Source: Vreelandella songnenensis (GTDB lineage Bacteria; Pseudomonadota; Gammaproteobacteria; Pseudomonadales; Halomonadaceae). Taken from it: DNA of 64,000 nt. The DNA is taken from contig NZ_PVTK01000001.1 of assembly GCF_003002925.1 (NCBI RefSeq), forward strand, positions 186,001 to 250,000. Reading direction: 5' to 3'. Below the pieces are notes generated by a model. The model was not told the DNA's origin. It ran no database searches and worked only from the letters and a program-made list of their open reading frames with translations. A program made the translations under genes and the position numbers. Positions 1 to 8,423 of this stretch are shown here, in pieces. The stretch's first letter is position 1. Each line of letters begins with the position of its first letter.

Positions 1-334
1 CCTGCTCCTTGAGCCACTTTTCAGTGTCGCCGAGGGCTTTCTTCTCGACCGCGTACTGCTCGAAGGAGCCGTCGGTCTTCATGAAGTGCCACATGTCACC
101 GTCGGTGTAGAGGTACTCCATCTCCAGATCCATGACGTCGGCGCCTTCCAGCGAGTCGCCAGACTTGAAGGTACGCTCGCCCACGCGACCGGTCATCAGG
201 TTGCGCAGTTTCACGCGGTTGAACGCCTGGCCCTTGCCCGGCTTGACCAGCTCGTTCTCGACGATCGAGCAAGGATCGCCGTCGAGCATTACTTTCAGAC
301 CGCCCTTGAATTCATTGGTAGAATAGTTAGCCAT
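1..334 (-). CDS. efp: Translation elongation factor P (C-terminus outside window)
   Basis: EF-P binds the ribosome beside the P-site tRNA and relieves stalling on polyproline stretches. Residues 1-111 are visible; the rest lies beyond the left edge of the window. The protein begins [12 protein letters not shown], and the loop VKPGKGQAF puts a lysine at residue 34, the site that receives beta-lysine in E. coli-type EF-P. The segment [17 protein letters not shown] and the following [16 protein letters not shown] are typical of the family. The gene is divergent from epmB, which makes the (R)-beta-lysine used for that modification, so lysylation of K34 is likely here. Identity is secure; only the missing C-terminus is unseen. 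Confidence 0.96.
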   Translation of the reverse strand, partial: MANYSTNEFKGGLKVMLDGDPCSIVENELVKPGKGQAFNRVKLRNLMTGRVGERTFKSGDSLEGADVMDLEMEYLYTDGDMWHFMKTDGSFEQYAVEKKALGDTEKWLKEQ

Positions 335-500
335 GTTGCCTCTCAATGATCTATTTCAGTTATCGATTACTGGAGCCGATGCGTAAAGGCATACTGCGCC
401 TTGCGGGCGCGGTACTGCTCATATCGCGCCGTTTACACTGCATCGTTCAATAAGTGCGCGCATGATAACCCGAAGGAGGGCTTTTTTGCAGGAGAACATT

Positions 501-1520
501 ATGATCGTTGCCTCGGATAATCACGAGCGAGCAAGCCAAGCGCAGCCCTCGTCGTGGCAACACCAGCTTTCTCACGCCATCCGCGACCCCAAGCTACTTT
601 GCCAGCGCCTGGGGCTTGATGACGCATGGCTTCCGGGCGCGCAAACCGGGCATGCACTGTTCGAGGTGCGCGTGCCGGAAGCCTACTTCAAGCGAATTGC
701 CCACAACGCGCCGGACGATCCGCTCCTGCGCCAGGTACTGCCGCTGGGCGACGAGGCGCTTGCGCGCCCGGGCTATGTGACCGACCCGCTTGAGGAGGCC
801 GACCACCGCCCTGCCCGCGGGCTGATTCACAAGTACGCAGGCCGGGTACTGCTGATCGCAAGCCCCACCTGCGCGGTGAACTGCCGCTACTGCTTTCGCC
901 GCCACTTCCCCTACAGCGAGAACGCCCCCTCCCGCGCCCAGTGGCAGGAGGCGCTTGACTACTTGCGCTTTGAACCCAGCATCACCGAGGCGATTCTTTC
1001 CGGCGGCGACCCGCTGGCGGCAAGCGACCGTCAACTGGCCTGGCTGGTCAACGAGCTTGAAGCCATCCCGCACCTGAAGCGCCTGCGCATCCACACCCGT
1101 TTGCCTGTGGTGATTCCGGACCGGGTGGATAGCGCCTTGCTTGGGTGGCTTAGTAACACGCGGCTGCAGAAAGTGCTGGTACTGCACATCAATCATGCCA
1201 ACGAAATCGACCCGGCGGTGATTGATGCCTGCGCCCGGCTGAAAGCGGCGGGGGTGACGCTCTTGAACCAGAGCGTGCTGCTGCGCGGGGTCAACGACGA
1301 GGTGAGCGCGCTCGCTACTCTCTCCGAACGGCTGTTCGAGGCTGGCGTGCTGCCCTACTACCTGCACGTGCTCGACCCGGTGCAGGGCGCGGCGCATTTC
1401 GACGTGCCGGATGACGAAGCGCGCGCCTTGGTTACCCGCCTTCGTGATCATCTGCCGGGATTCTTGATGCCGCGACTGGTGCGGGAAATTCCCGGCGAGG
1501 CGAGCAAGACGCCGCTTTGA
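501..1520 (+). CDS. epmB: EF-P (R)-beta-lysylation protein EpmB, lysine 2,3-aminomutase family
   Basis: A radical-SAM, PLP-dependent enzyme of 339 aa that isomerises (S)-alpha-lysine to (R)-beta-lysine for EF-P modification. The radical-SAM cysteines form a CxxxCxxC motif (TCAVNCRYCF, Cys124/128/131), followed by RRHFPY and the AILSGGDPL motif of KamA-like proteins. The ATG at 501 is preferred over an upstream in-frame start at 462 because GGAGA lies just upstream. It lies divergent from efp across a 166-base gap that must hold both promoters. Degradative lysine 2,3-aminomutases are longer, and the efp neighbour makes EpmB the better call. The partner ligase EpmA is not in the window. Confidence 0.95.
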   Translation: MIVASDNHERASQAQPSSWQHQLSHAIRDPKLLCQRLGLDDAWLPGAQTGHALFEVRVPEAYFKRIAHNAPDDPLLRQVLPLGDEALARPGYVTDPLEEADHRPARGLIHKYAGRVLLIASPTCAVNCRYCFRRHFPYSENAPSRAQWQEALDYLRFEPSITEAILSGGDPLAASDRQLAWLVNELEAIPHLKRLRIHTRLPVVIPDRVDSALLGWLSNTRLQKVLVLHINHANEIDPAVIDACARLKAAGVTLLNQSVLLRGVNDEVSALATLSERLFEAGVLPYYLHVLDPVQGAAHFDVPDDEARALVTRLRDHLPGFLMPRLVREIPGEASKTPL

Positions 1521-1526
1521 GGATTG

Positions 1527-2195
1527 TTAAAGCGAGGCGCCAGCGCAGACTGTCAGTGTCTGTCCGGTAATGGAACGCGCCTGCTCATCCAACAGAAACG
1601 AAACGCTGGCCGCAATTTCTTCTGGCTCTATAAAGCGCCCCATTGGAGGTAGCTTGGGCGCTACCCCTTGTCGATTTGGGTCTTCGAGCATGGGAGTCCG
1701 CGTAGCGCCGGGGGCGATCAGATTGACCGTGGTCTGCCCAGCCATGAGTTCCAGCGCCCATGAACGCACCAAGCCCTGCTGGGCCGCCTTGGATGCGGCG
1801 TAGGCACTTTTGCCCAATGCGCCTTGCTGAGTTCGACTACCGATCAAAATAATTCGCTTCAAGGGCGCCTGTTCGGCCAGCAGCTTTTTGACCAGCAGCG
1901 CTGGTGCATCAACGTGCAGCCGCCACATTTGCTGGGCAAGTTCATGTTCATACGCCTGGATATCCCCCGTGTGCATGATGCCCGCTGCATGAACGAAGGC
2001 ATCGAAACTGCCTGAATCAAGCTCAAGCGGCGTAGAGGCCAGCGCACTCAAATCGGCCTTTACCCAATTAAAATTCCCACTTTCAATCGGCGGAGAGCGG
2101 CGCGAAAGTCCGGTCACCTCATGCCCCTGATCGAGCAGGTGGCGGCATATCGACAAGCCGATGCCTGAACTGCATCCTGTCACTAATACATGCAT
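1527..2195 (-). CDS. Short-chain dehydrogenase/reductase (SDR), substrate unknown
   Basis: A classical SDR of 222 aa with a Rossmann fold. The cofactor motif is TGCSSGIG at the N-terminus, an AAG motif follows (HAAGIM), and the catalytic pair is YAASK. The Ser partner is in LIGSRTQ, and the PG motif is IAPGATRTPM. It is a cytosolic NAD(P)-dependent oxidoreductase. An AGGAAG site precedes the ATG. It lies 28 bases after the DeoR regulator on the same strand and could be the last gene of the sugar-acid operon that starts at 7146, although nothing in the protein fixes its substrate. It converges on epmB with a 6-base gap. Confidence 0.85.
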   Translation of the reverse strand: MHVLVTGCSSGIGLSICRHLLDQGHEVTGLSRRSPPIESGNFNWVKADLSALASTPLELDSGSFDAFVHAAGIMHTGDIQAYEHELAQQMWRLHVDAPALLVKKLLAEQAPLKRIILIGSRTQQGALGKSAYAASKAAQQGLVRSWALELMAGQTTVNLIAPGATRTPMLEDPNRQGVAPKLPPMGRFIEPEEIAASVSFLLDEQARSITGQTLTVCAGASL

Positions 2196-2223
2196 GAATA
2201 TACTTCCTGCGATTATCTGTAGG

Positions 2224-2994
2224 CTAGGTTCTGATCACCTCGAGAGTGACGGCGCGCCGGCGCTTGAACGCCTCCAGCCGGTCGTCGCTGGCCTGGTCGT
2301 CGGTAATCAAGGTCCAGTGGCTTAGCATGGGTGTCCAGTGCTGCTGGCGTGCGTTGCCCAGCTTGCTTGAATCGGCCAGCACGACTACGTGCAGCGCGCG
2401 ACGGATCATCATCTCCTTCAGATAAGCCTGTTCCGCGCTCGCCTCGCAAAGCCCCAGGTCTGCCACCACGCCGTCGGCGCTCATGAACAACTTGTTCACC
2501 GACAGGCGCTCGAGCGCCGCCTGCGCCATCACGCCATAGGTGGTCATGCTGGCCGCACGCAGGTCACCGCCAAGAAAGGTCACCTTACAGTCTTCGATGG
2601 CAGCCAAAGCCGGCATGGCCGCCAGATTGTTGGTAAATACATGCAGACCACGGCGCTGACCCAATAGCTTTGCAAGGGCCGTCGTGGTCGAGCCGCCGTC
2701 AAGCAGCAGCGTGTCACCATCCTCGATATGCTTTAAGGCGGCACTCGCCAGATGGGCCTTGATATCACCCCGCTCGTGCTGGCGCTGAAGCAGTGAAAGC
2801 TCCGGCTCGCGCTTGCCCACCACCGCCGCTGCCCCACCGTAGGTGCGCACGATATGACCGTCATCAGCCAAAGCGGTAAGATCGCGCCGCACCGTCGCCT
2901 CGGAAATATCGAAGCGCTCACACAGCGTTTCGACATCCGTTATTCCGCTGTGCACGGCTTCCAGCATTGCTTTGCGGCGATTGACCACCTTCAT
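2224..2994 (-). CDS. DeoR/GlpR-family transcriptional regulator of the sugar-acid locus
   Basis: A 256-aa regulator with the DeoR architecture. An N-terminal winged helix-turn-helix (about residues 5-57) contains DISEATVRRDLTALADDG, the family recognition segment. A sugar-phosphate-sensing domain follows, with LLLDGGSTTTALAKLL, FLGGDLR and the KLFMSADGV region. The effectors of this family are normally phosphorylated sugars. A strong site (CAGGAG) precedes the ATG. The gene follows the LtnD-like gene by 40 bases on the same strand and is probably co-transcribed, giving feedback control. Its likely operators are the inverted repeats in 7147-7467 between the two arms of the locus; that assignment is an inference. 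Confidence 0.9.
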   Translation of the reverse strand: MKVVNRRKAMLEAVHSGITDVETLCERFDISEATVRRDLTALADDGHIVRTYGGAAAVVGKREPELSLLQRQHERGDIKAHLASAALKHIEDGDTLLLDGGSTTTALAKLLGQRRGLHVFTNNLAAMPALAAIEDCKVTFLGGDLRAASMTTYGVMAQAALERLSVNKLFMSADGVVADLGLCEASAEQAYLKEMMIRRALHVVVLADSSKLGNARQQHWTPMLSHWTLITDDQASDDRLEAFKRRRAVTLEVIRT

Positions 2995-3034
2995 AGCGAC
3001 TCCTGTAAAACCTGACCAAGAACGAATCCTGCCG

Positions 3035-3925
3035 TTACTGTGAGAAGGAGACCCCGTGACGTTTGGCTACGATATCGGAAAGCTCCGGCACGAAGCTTTC
3101 CCCCGCGCCCTCTGCCAAGGCGCTTGCGTAAAGTGCCTCGATGGCGTGGGCCACGCCCGCCTTCACGTTCAGATCGTCCGCCAGATTGGCCACGTAGCGA
3201 ATATCCTTGCCGGCGTTGGCCAGCGAAAAGCGGTGAGCATTACGGTCACGCTCCAGCACGTACTGGAAGAACGTCTGATAGAAACCGCTATCCATACGGC
3301 TGCCGCGGATCACGCTATCGAACACTTCCGGCGTCACGCCAGCTTTCGCGCCAATGGTCAAGGCTTCCGAATAGATAGCGCCGTACCCCATGGCCAGAAA
3401 CTGATTGAGCAGCTTCATGGTGTGGCCAGCGCCTGCAGGGCCCACGTGTAGAATCTTGCTCGCCCAGCACTCAAGGACCGGGCGCACGGCTTCCAGTGTT
3501 GCCTCATCGGCACCGACGATCGCCTGAAGTTCACCAGTTTCGGCTTGAGTAGGCGTTCCTCCGAGTGCGGCATCGATGAACGTCACCCCCTTGGCGGCCA
3601 GGGTTTCATTCAGCCTTTGAGTCAGGGTGGGCGCCGAAGTCGAGCAATCCACGATGATCAGCCCCTCGTGAGCGCCCAGAGCCAGACCCTGCTCGCCCTC
3701 AACCGTCGCTTCGACCTGGGGGGCGCCGGGCACGCAGATGAAGACGATATCCGAGCGTTCGGCCACGGCCTTGGGAGAGTCCGCCGCCTGGGCGCCCTGC
3801 TCCAGAAGTGGCGCCATATTCTCACGATTGGGATCGAAGAGCGTCATGGCGTAGCCGCCCTGCATGATATTACGGGCGATGTTGGCCCCCATCAGCCCCA
3901 GACCGATAAAACCGATACGTTTCAT
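3035..3925 (-). CDS. Beta-hydroxyacid dehydrogenase, L-threonate dehydrogenase (LtnD)-like
   Basis: A 296-aa NAD(P)-dependent dehydrogenase of the 3-hydroxyisobutyrate/tartronate-semialdehyde/L-threonate group. It starts with the dinucleotide motif IGFIGLGLMGANIARN. The DCSTSAPTLT segment and the catalytic lysine in GHTMKLLNQF are family marks. The substrate loop, which usually reads D-x-P-V-S-G-G, here reads DAALGGTPTQAE, so the substrate may differ from the well-known members. The start ATG overlaps the stop of the PdxA2-like gene (ATGA), with AAGGAG upstream, so translation is coupled. In the known L-threonate route the family member oxidises C2 of a tetronate. Assignment to LtnD is moderate; the family is secure. 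Confidence 0.82.
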   Translation of the reverse strand: MKRIGFIGLGLMGANIARNIMQGGYAMTLFDPNRENMAPLLEQGAQAADSPKAVAERSDIVFICVPGAPQVEATVEGEQGLALGAHEGLIIVDCSTSAPTLTQRLNETLAAKGVTFIDAALGGTPTQAETGELQAIVGADEATLEAVRPVLECWASKILHVGPAGAGHTMKLLNQFLAMGYGAIYSEALTIGAKAGVTPEVFDSVIRGSRMDSGFYQTFFQYVLERDRNAHRFSLANAGKDIRYVANLADDLNVKAGVAHAIEALYASALAEGAGESFVPELSDIVAKRHGVSFSQ

Positions 3926-4956
3926 GAAATATTCTCCTTGTTAGACGACTTAACCGATCTTTCACGGCGGTTGGCAAGATCGATCGCCTGGGTCAACGCT
4001 TCGAGCAGACTTCGTTCATCAGCGATGCCCTTGCCAGCGATATCGAAGGCGGTGCCGTGATCCACCGAAGTGCGAATCACCGGTAGCCCCACGGTGACGT
4101 TGACACCCGCCTCGAGCCCCATCACTTTTACAGGGCCGTGGCCCTGGTCGTGATACATCGCCACGACCACATCGAAATCCCCGCGGCCCGCGCGGAAAAA
4201 CAGCGTATCAGCCGGCAGTGGCCCCTGAATGTCCCAGCCGCGCGCGGTGAGCGCCTCGATGGCCGGGACGATCTTCTCTTCCTCTTCACCGTAGCCAAAC
4301 AGGCCGTTCTCGCCGGCGTGGGGGTTGATGCCACAAACGCCAATACGCGGATTATCGATACCGGCGCGTACCAGCGTTTCATGGGCACGCTCGATGGTGC
4401 GCGTGACAAGCCCCGGCTCGATCTTGCCAATCGCATCAATAAGCCCCATATGGGTGGTCACGTGAATGACGCGCAGGTTCGGCGTAACCAGCATCATGGA
4501 GACTTCATCGATTCCGGTCAGGTGCGCCAGCATTTCGGTGTGACCGGGAAAGATATGCCCGCCGGCGTGCAGCGCTTCCTTGTTGAGCGGCGCGGTGCAG
4601 ATGGCGTCCAGCATGCTAGCGTTGGTCAGCTCGACGGTGCGCGCGATGAACTGGTAAGCGGCATCACCCGCCACCGGGGATACCTTGCCGTAGGGCAGAT
4701 CCTCCGGGATCAGTCCCAGATCGATGCAATCCAGCGTGCCGGGGCGAAACGTGGCTTCTTCCACATTCTCGATCACGTTCAGTACAAGCTGGCTGCCGAC
4801 GATGCCGCCAGCCTTTTTCAAGCGCTTAGCATCACCGATCACCAGCGGCCGACAGTTCTGGTAGACGCTAGCGTGAGCAAGCGCCTTCATGATGACCTCG
4901 GGGCCAATGCCTGCGGCATCCCCCATGGTGATACCTACAACTGGAAGATAACTCAT
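3922..4956 (-). CDS. pdxA2: PdxA2-like 4-phospho-acid dehydrogenase (threonate/erythronate 4-phosphate type)
   Basis: A 344-aa member of the PdxA family, metal- and NAD-dependent enzymes that oxidise a 3-hydroxy-4-phosphoacid and decarboxylate it. The N-terminal signature is GDAAGIGPEVIMKAL. The metal-binding histidines lie in GHTEMLAH, THMGLID and YHDQGHGPVK. PdxA2 paralogues act on D-threonate or D-erythronate 4-phosphate and give dihydroxyacetone phosphate. The position next to a DUF1537 kinase argues for this and against vitamin B6 synthesis. The start at 4956 is chosen over the longer frame from 5031, which would run into the kinase gene; a GGAG lies upstream of 4956. The stop overlaps the LtnD-like start. 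Confidence 0.85.
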   Translation of the reverse strand: MSYLPVVGITMGDAAGIGPEVIMKALAHASVYQNCRPLVIGDAKRLKKAGGIVGSQLVLNVIENVEEATFRPGTLDCIDLGLIPEDLPYGKVSPVAGDAAYQFIARTVELTNASMLDAICTAPLNKEALHAGGHIFPGHTEMLAHLTGIDEVSMMLVTPNLRVIHVTTHMGLIDAIGKIEPGLVTRTIERAHETLVRAGIDNPRIGVCGINPHAGENGLFGYGEEEEKIVPAIEALTARGWDIQGPLPADTLFFRAGRGDFDVVVAMYHDQGHGPVKVMGLEAGVNVTVGLPVIRTSVDHGTAFDIAGKGIADERSLLEALTQAIDLANRRERSVKSSNKENIS

Positions 4957-4981
4957 CGTTGTTGTACTCCGACGTAAGTAA

Positions 4982-6271
4982 CTAAGTGCGTCGATGAGCC
5001 TGGCAAGACTCGCCGACGAGTGAATCGTCAAGACGCTGATGTGCTAGATAGCGCCACGCCTGATAGAGAGAGGAATCCTTGCCAAAACCGCCAGCCTTGG
5101 TCACGACGGGCAACCCATGGTCGTCAAGCGATAGCACCACGCCCGGCTCGAGCTCATCAGTCAGGCTCAGCCGTTCGATCCCGCCGGCGCTCAGCAGCGC
5201 TTTCGCCGTTTCACCGCCGGTGGCAATCAGACCGCCCAAGCCCCCTAGCTGCGGCCCCAGGTAGTACGCCAACCGACGCGATAGCGCATAGCCGTTTATG
5301 GAAGCATCCGGGGTTTGCTGGTCAAGTGTGACCAGCACGTCTTCGCCCCGTTCGAGCGCTGCTTGAGCGTTGAGCAGTGTGTCGGGCGCCGTCGAGGCGT
5401 TCAATAATGCGTGGATATCTACCCGGAAGACGCCAAGCGCCTCGCCAGCTTGCTGGGTGAGATAGTCGATCTGGCGATGCGAAATCGGTGACATGCTTCC
5501 CACGACCACAAGCACGGGGCCATTGACTTCAGTGCGTACGGGAACCGCTGATGAGGAATCGCTCCCTGCATAGTGGCTCAAGGCTTGTGATAACCCCGCC
5601 GAGCCCACCCAGAAAGCCCCTTCGATAGACTGGGTTGCGCTGGCGATGCGCTTCAGGTCTTCGTCGGTTTCGGCGTCACATACCACTGCGCGCAATGTAT
5701 TTTCACGCTGCTCGGCAAACCAGCGAGTCAGCGTCTCAATCGAGCTTTTGCGAAGTGTCGCGAGCGGCAAGTGAGCCGACTTGACGCCCTGGTGAGCGAG
5801 CATGACAACGATATCGGCCCGGCCGGCGAGCTGCTCGTTGCGCCATACCTCGCTCTCCTCGACCGGGGTCTGATCAATGTACTGCCTGGCCTGGCGGGTC
5901 ACGCGCTTCATGGCGGGCATGGCGGGGGCAACGATCGCCATGCCGGCCTCAGGTATGAGCGCTGCAACCTCCTCGGCCCAGTTACCGCGCAGGGTAGAGT
6001 CGATCTTCTTGTAAAGCTTGAGATCTGAAGACCCGTTCAAGCGCCAGGTTTCAAGGCATAGGTTGGCCGCCTCAACAGGCGGCAAGTGGCGAGAGTCGGT
6101 ATCGAAGACCGCTATATGACTATCGGCCCTGCTCTGCGCAGTAAGTTCGACCGTCGTCGACAAACCTTTCGCGGCGTAGCTCACCGCGCAGTCCGCTGCG
6201 CCCGACAGGTCGTCGGCCAGAATGACAAGCTGCGTCTTGCAAGGTGGCACTGATCGATCCTGTCCCGTCAT
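4982..6271 (-). CDS. Four-carbon acid sugar kinase, DUF1537 family (OtnK/DtnK-like)
   Basis: A 429-aa ATP-dependent kinase of the DUF1537 family, which phosphorylates C4 of threonate, erythronate or their oxo forms. The N-terminal substrate domain has VILADDLSGAADCAV and LKLYKKIDSTLRGNW; the C-terminal nucleotide domain has LIATGGETAKALL and the VTKAGGFGKDSSL end motif. Its start overlaps the stop of the lyase gene by one base (TAATG), and the PdxA2-like gene follows after 25 bases, so the three are co-expressed. Whether it acts on a plain tetronate (DtnK mode, feeding PdxA2) or an oxo-tetronate (OtnK mode, after LtnD) cannot be told from sequence alone. Confidence 0.87.
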   Translation of the reverse strand: MTGQDRSVPPCKTQLVILADDLSGAADCAVSYAAKGLSTTVELTAQSRADSHIAVFDTDSRHLPPVEAANLCLETWRLNGSSDLKLYKKIDSTLRGNWAEEVAALIPEAGMAIVAPAMPAMKRVTRQARQYIDQTPVEESEVWRNEQLAGRADIVVMLAHQGVKSAHLPLATLRKSSIETLTRWFAEQRENTLRAVVCDAETDEDLKRIASATQSIEGAFWVGSAGLSQALSHYAGSDSSSAVPVRTEVNGPVLVVVGSMSPISHRQIDYLTQQAGEALGVFRVDIHALLNASTAPDTLLNAQAALERGEDVLVTLDQQTPDASINGYALSRRLAYYLGPQLGGLGGLIATGGETAKALLSAGGIERLSLTDELEPGVVLSLDDHGLPVVTKAGGFGKDSSLYQAWRYLAHQRLDDSLVGESCQAHRRT

Positions 6272-7146
6272 TAGCGATAAACCTTGAGCAGTTCATCAAG
6301 ACGCTGGCGCTCCTGATCGCTCAGTGGCAGCGCCGGGGCACGCGTGGGGCCAGCGGGCATGCCCAAAAGCTCGGCGGCGGCCTTGAGCACCACCGGCATG
6401 GTAGCCATACCGAAGGCGTTGCGCAGAACGCGCAGCTTCTCTTGAGCTTCACGGGCGGTTTGCATGTCGCCAGCCTGGTAGGCGTTATAGATCGTCATGA
6501 CCACGTCCGGCACGGCGTTGGTGGTTGCCGCCACAGCCCCATCGGCTCCAGCGAGAAGCCCCCACAAAATGAGCGAATCCGTACCGGTAAAGACGGCGAA
6601 ATCGTCACGTTTCAGGCCAATCAACTGCGTCAGACGATCAAAGTCGCCGCCGCTATCCTTGATACCTTGCACCATCGGCAGGTACGAAAGCTCCGCCACG
6701 GTGTCGATAGTGATCGTGCCGCCGGTCTTGGCGGGGATGTTGTAGAGCATGAACGGCAGCTCGGCTTGTTTCTCGATCGCCGTGTAGTGAGCAATCAGCT
6801 CGCGCTGGGAAACCGCATTGAAGTAAGGCGTGATGATCGAGCAGGCATCGACACCTACCGTCGCCATACGTGCATTTAGCTCAATCACGCTCTGCGTGGT
6901 GAAGCCGCCGGTCCCGGCAATGACCGGCACACGTCCTGCCGCCTGCTCGACGACCACTTGCGCGACATTGATTTTTTCGTCATCCGTTAAAGCGAAGAAC
7001 TCTCCGTTAGTGCCCAGCGCAAAGAGCCCATGCACCCCCTTTTCGATCAAGGTATCCACCAAAGTGCGCAAGGCAGACTCATCAACCTTTTGTTCTTGGG
7101 TCATGGGGGTAATGAGAGCGGGAATGATGCCCTTGAATAGCGTCAT
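6271..7146 (-). CDS. Dihydrodipicolinate synthase/N-acetylneuraminate lyase family aldolase
   Basis: A 292-aa TIM-barrel class I aldolase. The Schiff-base lysine is in GIKDSGG, the catalytic tyrosine in LYNIPAKTG, and the carboxylate-binding motif reads GTNGEFFAL where housekeeping DapA has GTTGES. Family members condense or cleave pyruvate with aldehydes, including 2-keto-3-deoxy sugar acids. The context (kinase, dehydrogenases, DeoR regulator) indicates a catabolic lyase or dehydratase and not lysine synthesis. The start at 7146 (MTLFKGIIPALITP) fits the family N-terminus and has AAGGA ten bases upstream; the frame is open to 7176 but has no good site there. It is the first gene of the minus-strand operon. 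Confidence 0.85.
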   Translation of the reverse strand: MTLFKGIIPALITPMTQEQKVDESALRTLVDTLIEKGVHGLFALGTNGEFFALTDDEKINVAQVVVEQAAGRVPVIAGTGGFTTQSVIELNARMATVGVDACSIITPYFNAVSQRELIAHYTAIEKQAELPFMLYNIPAKTGGTITIDTVAELSYLPMVQGIKDSGGDFDRLTQLIGLKRDDFAVFTGTDSLILWGLLAGADGAVAATTNAVPDVVMTIYNAYQAGDMQTAREAQEKLRVLRNAFGMATMPVVLKAAAELLGMPAGPTRAPALPLSDQERQRLDELLKVYR

Positions 7147-7185
7147 GAGGCTGGCGTCCTTAACGAGGATGAACATTCTTTTCGA

Positions 7186-7215
7186 TTGAATCGATCACAA
7201 AAATGATTGATTCAA
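7186..7215. promoter_or_regulatory. Inverted repeat, candidate DeoR-family operator
   Basis: The left arm TTGAATCGATCA (7186-7197) and right arm TGATTGATTCAA (7204-7215) are reverse complements except for one position, with a 6-base A-rich spacer. It lies 40-70 bases upstream of the lyase start, a normal operator position. DeoR-family proteins bind such long inverted or repeated sites. The link to the regulator at 2224 is inferred from location. Confidence 0.45.
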
Positions 7216-7344
7216 AAAAATATCGCAAGTTAACGAAGCATAATCGATGACTTATTCCATGAAAAATAAGACCAATTATTTGATTTAAATATATTTTACC
7301 GAACAAAAACTTTGGTATATGAGACAAAAGTGCAAATGCACAAC

Positions 7345-7361
7345 ATGATCGATGCGATCAT
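7345..7361. promoter_or_regulatory. Perfect palindrome, second candidate operator
   Basis: ATGATCG and CGATCAT flank a 3-base centre (17 bases in all). It shares the CGATCA core with the repeat at 7186-7215 and lies about 107 bases upstream of the tctC start, so a single regulator could control both arms. Confidence 0.35.
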
Positions 7362-7467
7362 TTTATTGTCATTAGAGGTCGGTAGCGATCGATATAGGCA
7401 GTTACCACCTCTTGAGAATCGTCTTCATTCATTAATGCATTGCACAATAAAAAAACCGGAGATCAAC

Positions 7468-8409
7468 ATGACGGTACGCAAGTCACTCGGAGCACTTCTC
7501 GCCTCCTCGCTACTTATTCCCATGACCGCCTTGGCCGACTATCCCGAACGCCCGATCGAGCTGATCATCCCCTTTGGTCAAGGCGGAGGAAACGATCTGG
7601 TTGGGCGCGCGTTCGCTCAGTCGCTTGCTGAATACAGCGGCGTGGACGTGCTGCCTGTCAATCGTACCGGAGGCAGCGGTGCGGTCGGCTTTCATGCCGC
7701 TTCATCGGCACGTCCAAACGGTTATACCATTGCGATGATCAATAGCTCTCTGGTTGGCAATCCCCACATCATCAATGGCTTCCCGGCAAGCGTTGAAGAT
7801 TTTACGCCCATCTGTCTACTTTCCGCCGAACCCGTGGGGATCGCCGTCAGCGCCGACAGCGATATCGAAACGCTTGAAGACTGGGTGACCATCGCCCAGG
7901 AAGATCCTGACCGGTTGGCACTGGGTTACACCTCCATCGGTGAGCTGATCGCCCTTTCGGCGGGTAATGTTACTGACACCGATCCGACGCTTATCCCCTA
8001 CTCAGGTTCAGGCGACTCCATTACCGCCGTCATTGGCGGACATGTGGATGGTGCTGTCGTGTCCGATGCCGAAGCCTACTCACAGGTACAAGCAGGCCAG
8101 CTACGCATGCTGGCGTTCTTCAGCGACGAGCGCTCGCAGAGCCTGCCGGAGGTACCCACCTCCGCCGAAGAGGGATACCCGCTGGATATCGGGCTGTTCC
8201 GCGCCATCGGTGCGCCCGCCAATATTCCCGAGGAGGTAGAAAACTATCTGATCGATGCGTGTACCCAGATTGCCCAGAAGGATGAGTTCAACGAACGCAT
8301 GAACCGCATTGGCTTCAATGTTCAGTTACGTACCGGGGATGATTTCAGCGAGTGGCTGACACGGCAAAGCGAAGCCTTTGTTGCCGCTGCCGATCTACTC
8401 GAGCAGTAA
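7468..8409 (+). CDS. tctC: TTT transporter substrate-binding protein (TctC family)
   Basis: A 313-aa periplasmic receptor of the tripartite tricarboxylate transporter family, which binds the organic acid and delivers it to TctAB. The N-terminus MTVRKSLGALLASSLL followed by MTALADYPERP is a clear signal peptide with an AxA-type cleavage site. The mature protein begins YPERPIELIIPFGQGGGND, the TctC signature, and later has VNRTGGSGAVG and the C-terminal LPEVPTSAEEG. The ATG at 7468 has CCGGAG upstream; an open frame extends back to 7312 but would bury the signal peptide. It is the first gene of tctCBA plus the Asp-box gene. The ligand is probably a hydroxy or sugar acid; not predictable more closely. 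Confidence 0.92.
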   Translation: MTVRKSLGALLASSLLIPMTALADYPERPIELIIPFGQGGGNDLVGRAFAQSLAEYSGVDVLPVNRTGGSGAVGFHAASSARPNGYTIAMINSSLVGNPHIINGFPASVEDFTPICLLSAEPVGIAVSADSDIETLEDWVTIAQEDPDRLALGYTSIGELIALSAGNVTDTDPTLIPYSGSGDSITAVIGGHVDGAVVSDAEAYSQVQAGQLRMLAFFSDERSQSLPEVPTSAEEGYPLDIGLFRAIGAPANIPEEVENYLIDACTQIAQKDEFNERMNRIGFNVQLRTGDDFSEWLTRQSEAFVAAADLLEQ

Positions 8410-8423
8410 ACCACGCCAAATGG

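Larger units (their letters stand above)
7147..7467. promoter_or_regulatory. Divergent control region of the sugar-acid locus
   Basis: This 321-base gap separates the lyase operon (leftward) from the TTT operon (rightward). It is markedly AT-rich compared with the flanking genes. It must hold both promoters. It contains one long inverted repeat near the lyase gene (7186-7215) and a perfect short palindrome nearer tctC (7345-7361), both rich in the tetramer GATC. No coding frame with family resemblance is seen here. Regulation of both arms by the DeoR-type protein at 2224-2994 is the simplest reading. Confidence 0.6.

Noticed and set aside
3922..4956. Housekeeping PdxA of vitamin B6 synthesis
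   Set aside because: It lies in an acid-sugar kinase operon, without pdxJ or ksgA nearby; the PdxA2 role fits better.
6271..7146. Housekeeping DapA for lysine synthesis
   Set aside because: The GTNGEF motif departs from DapA and the operon is catabolic with a DeoR regulator.
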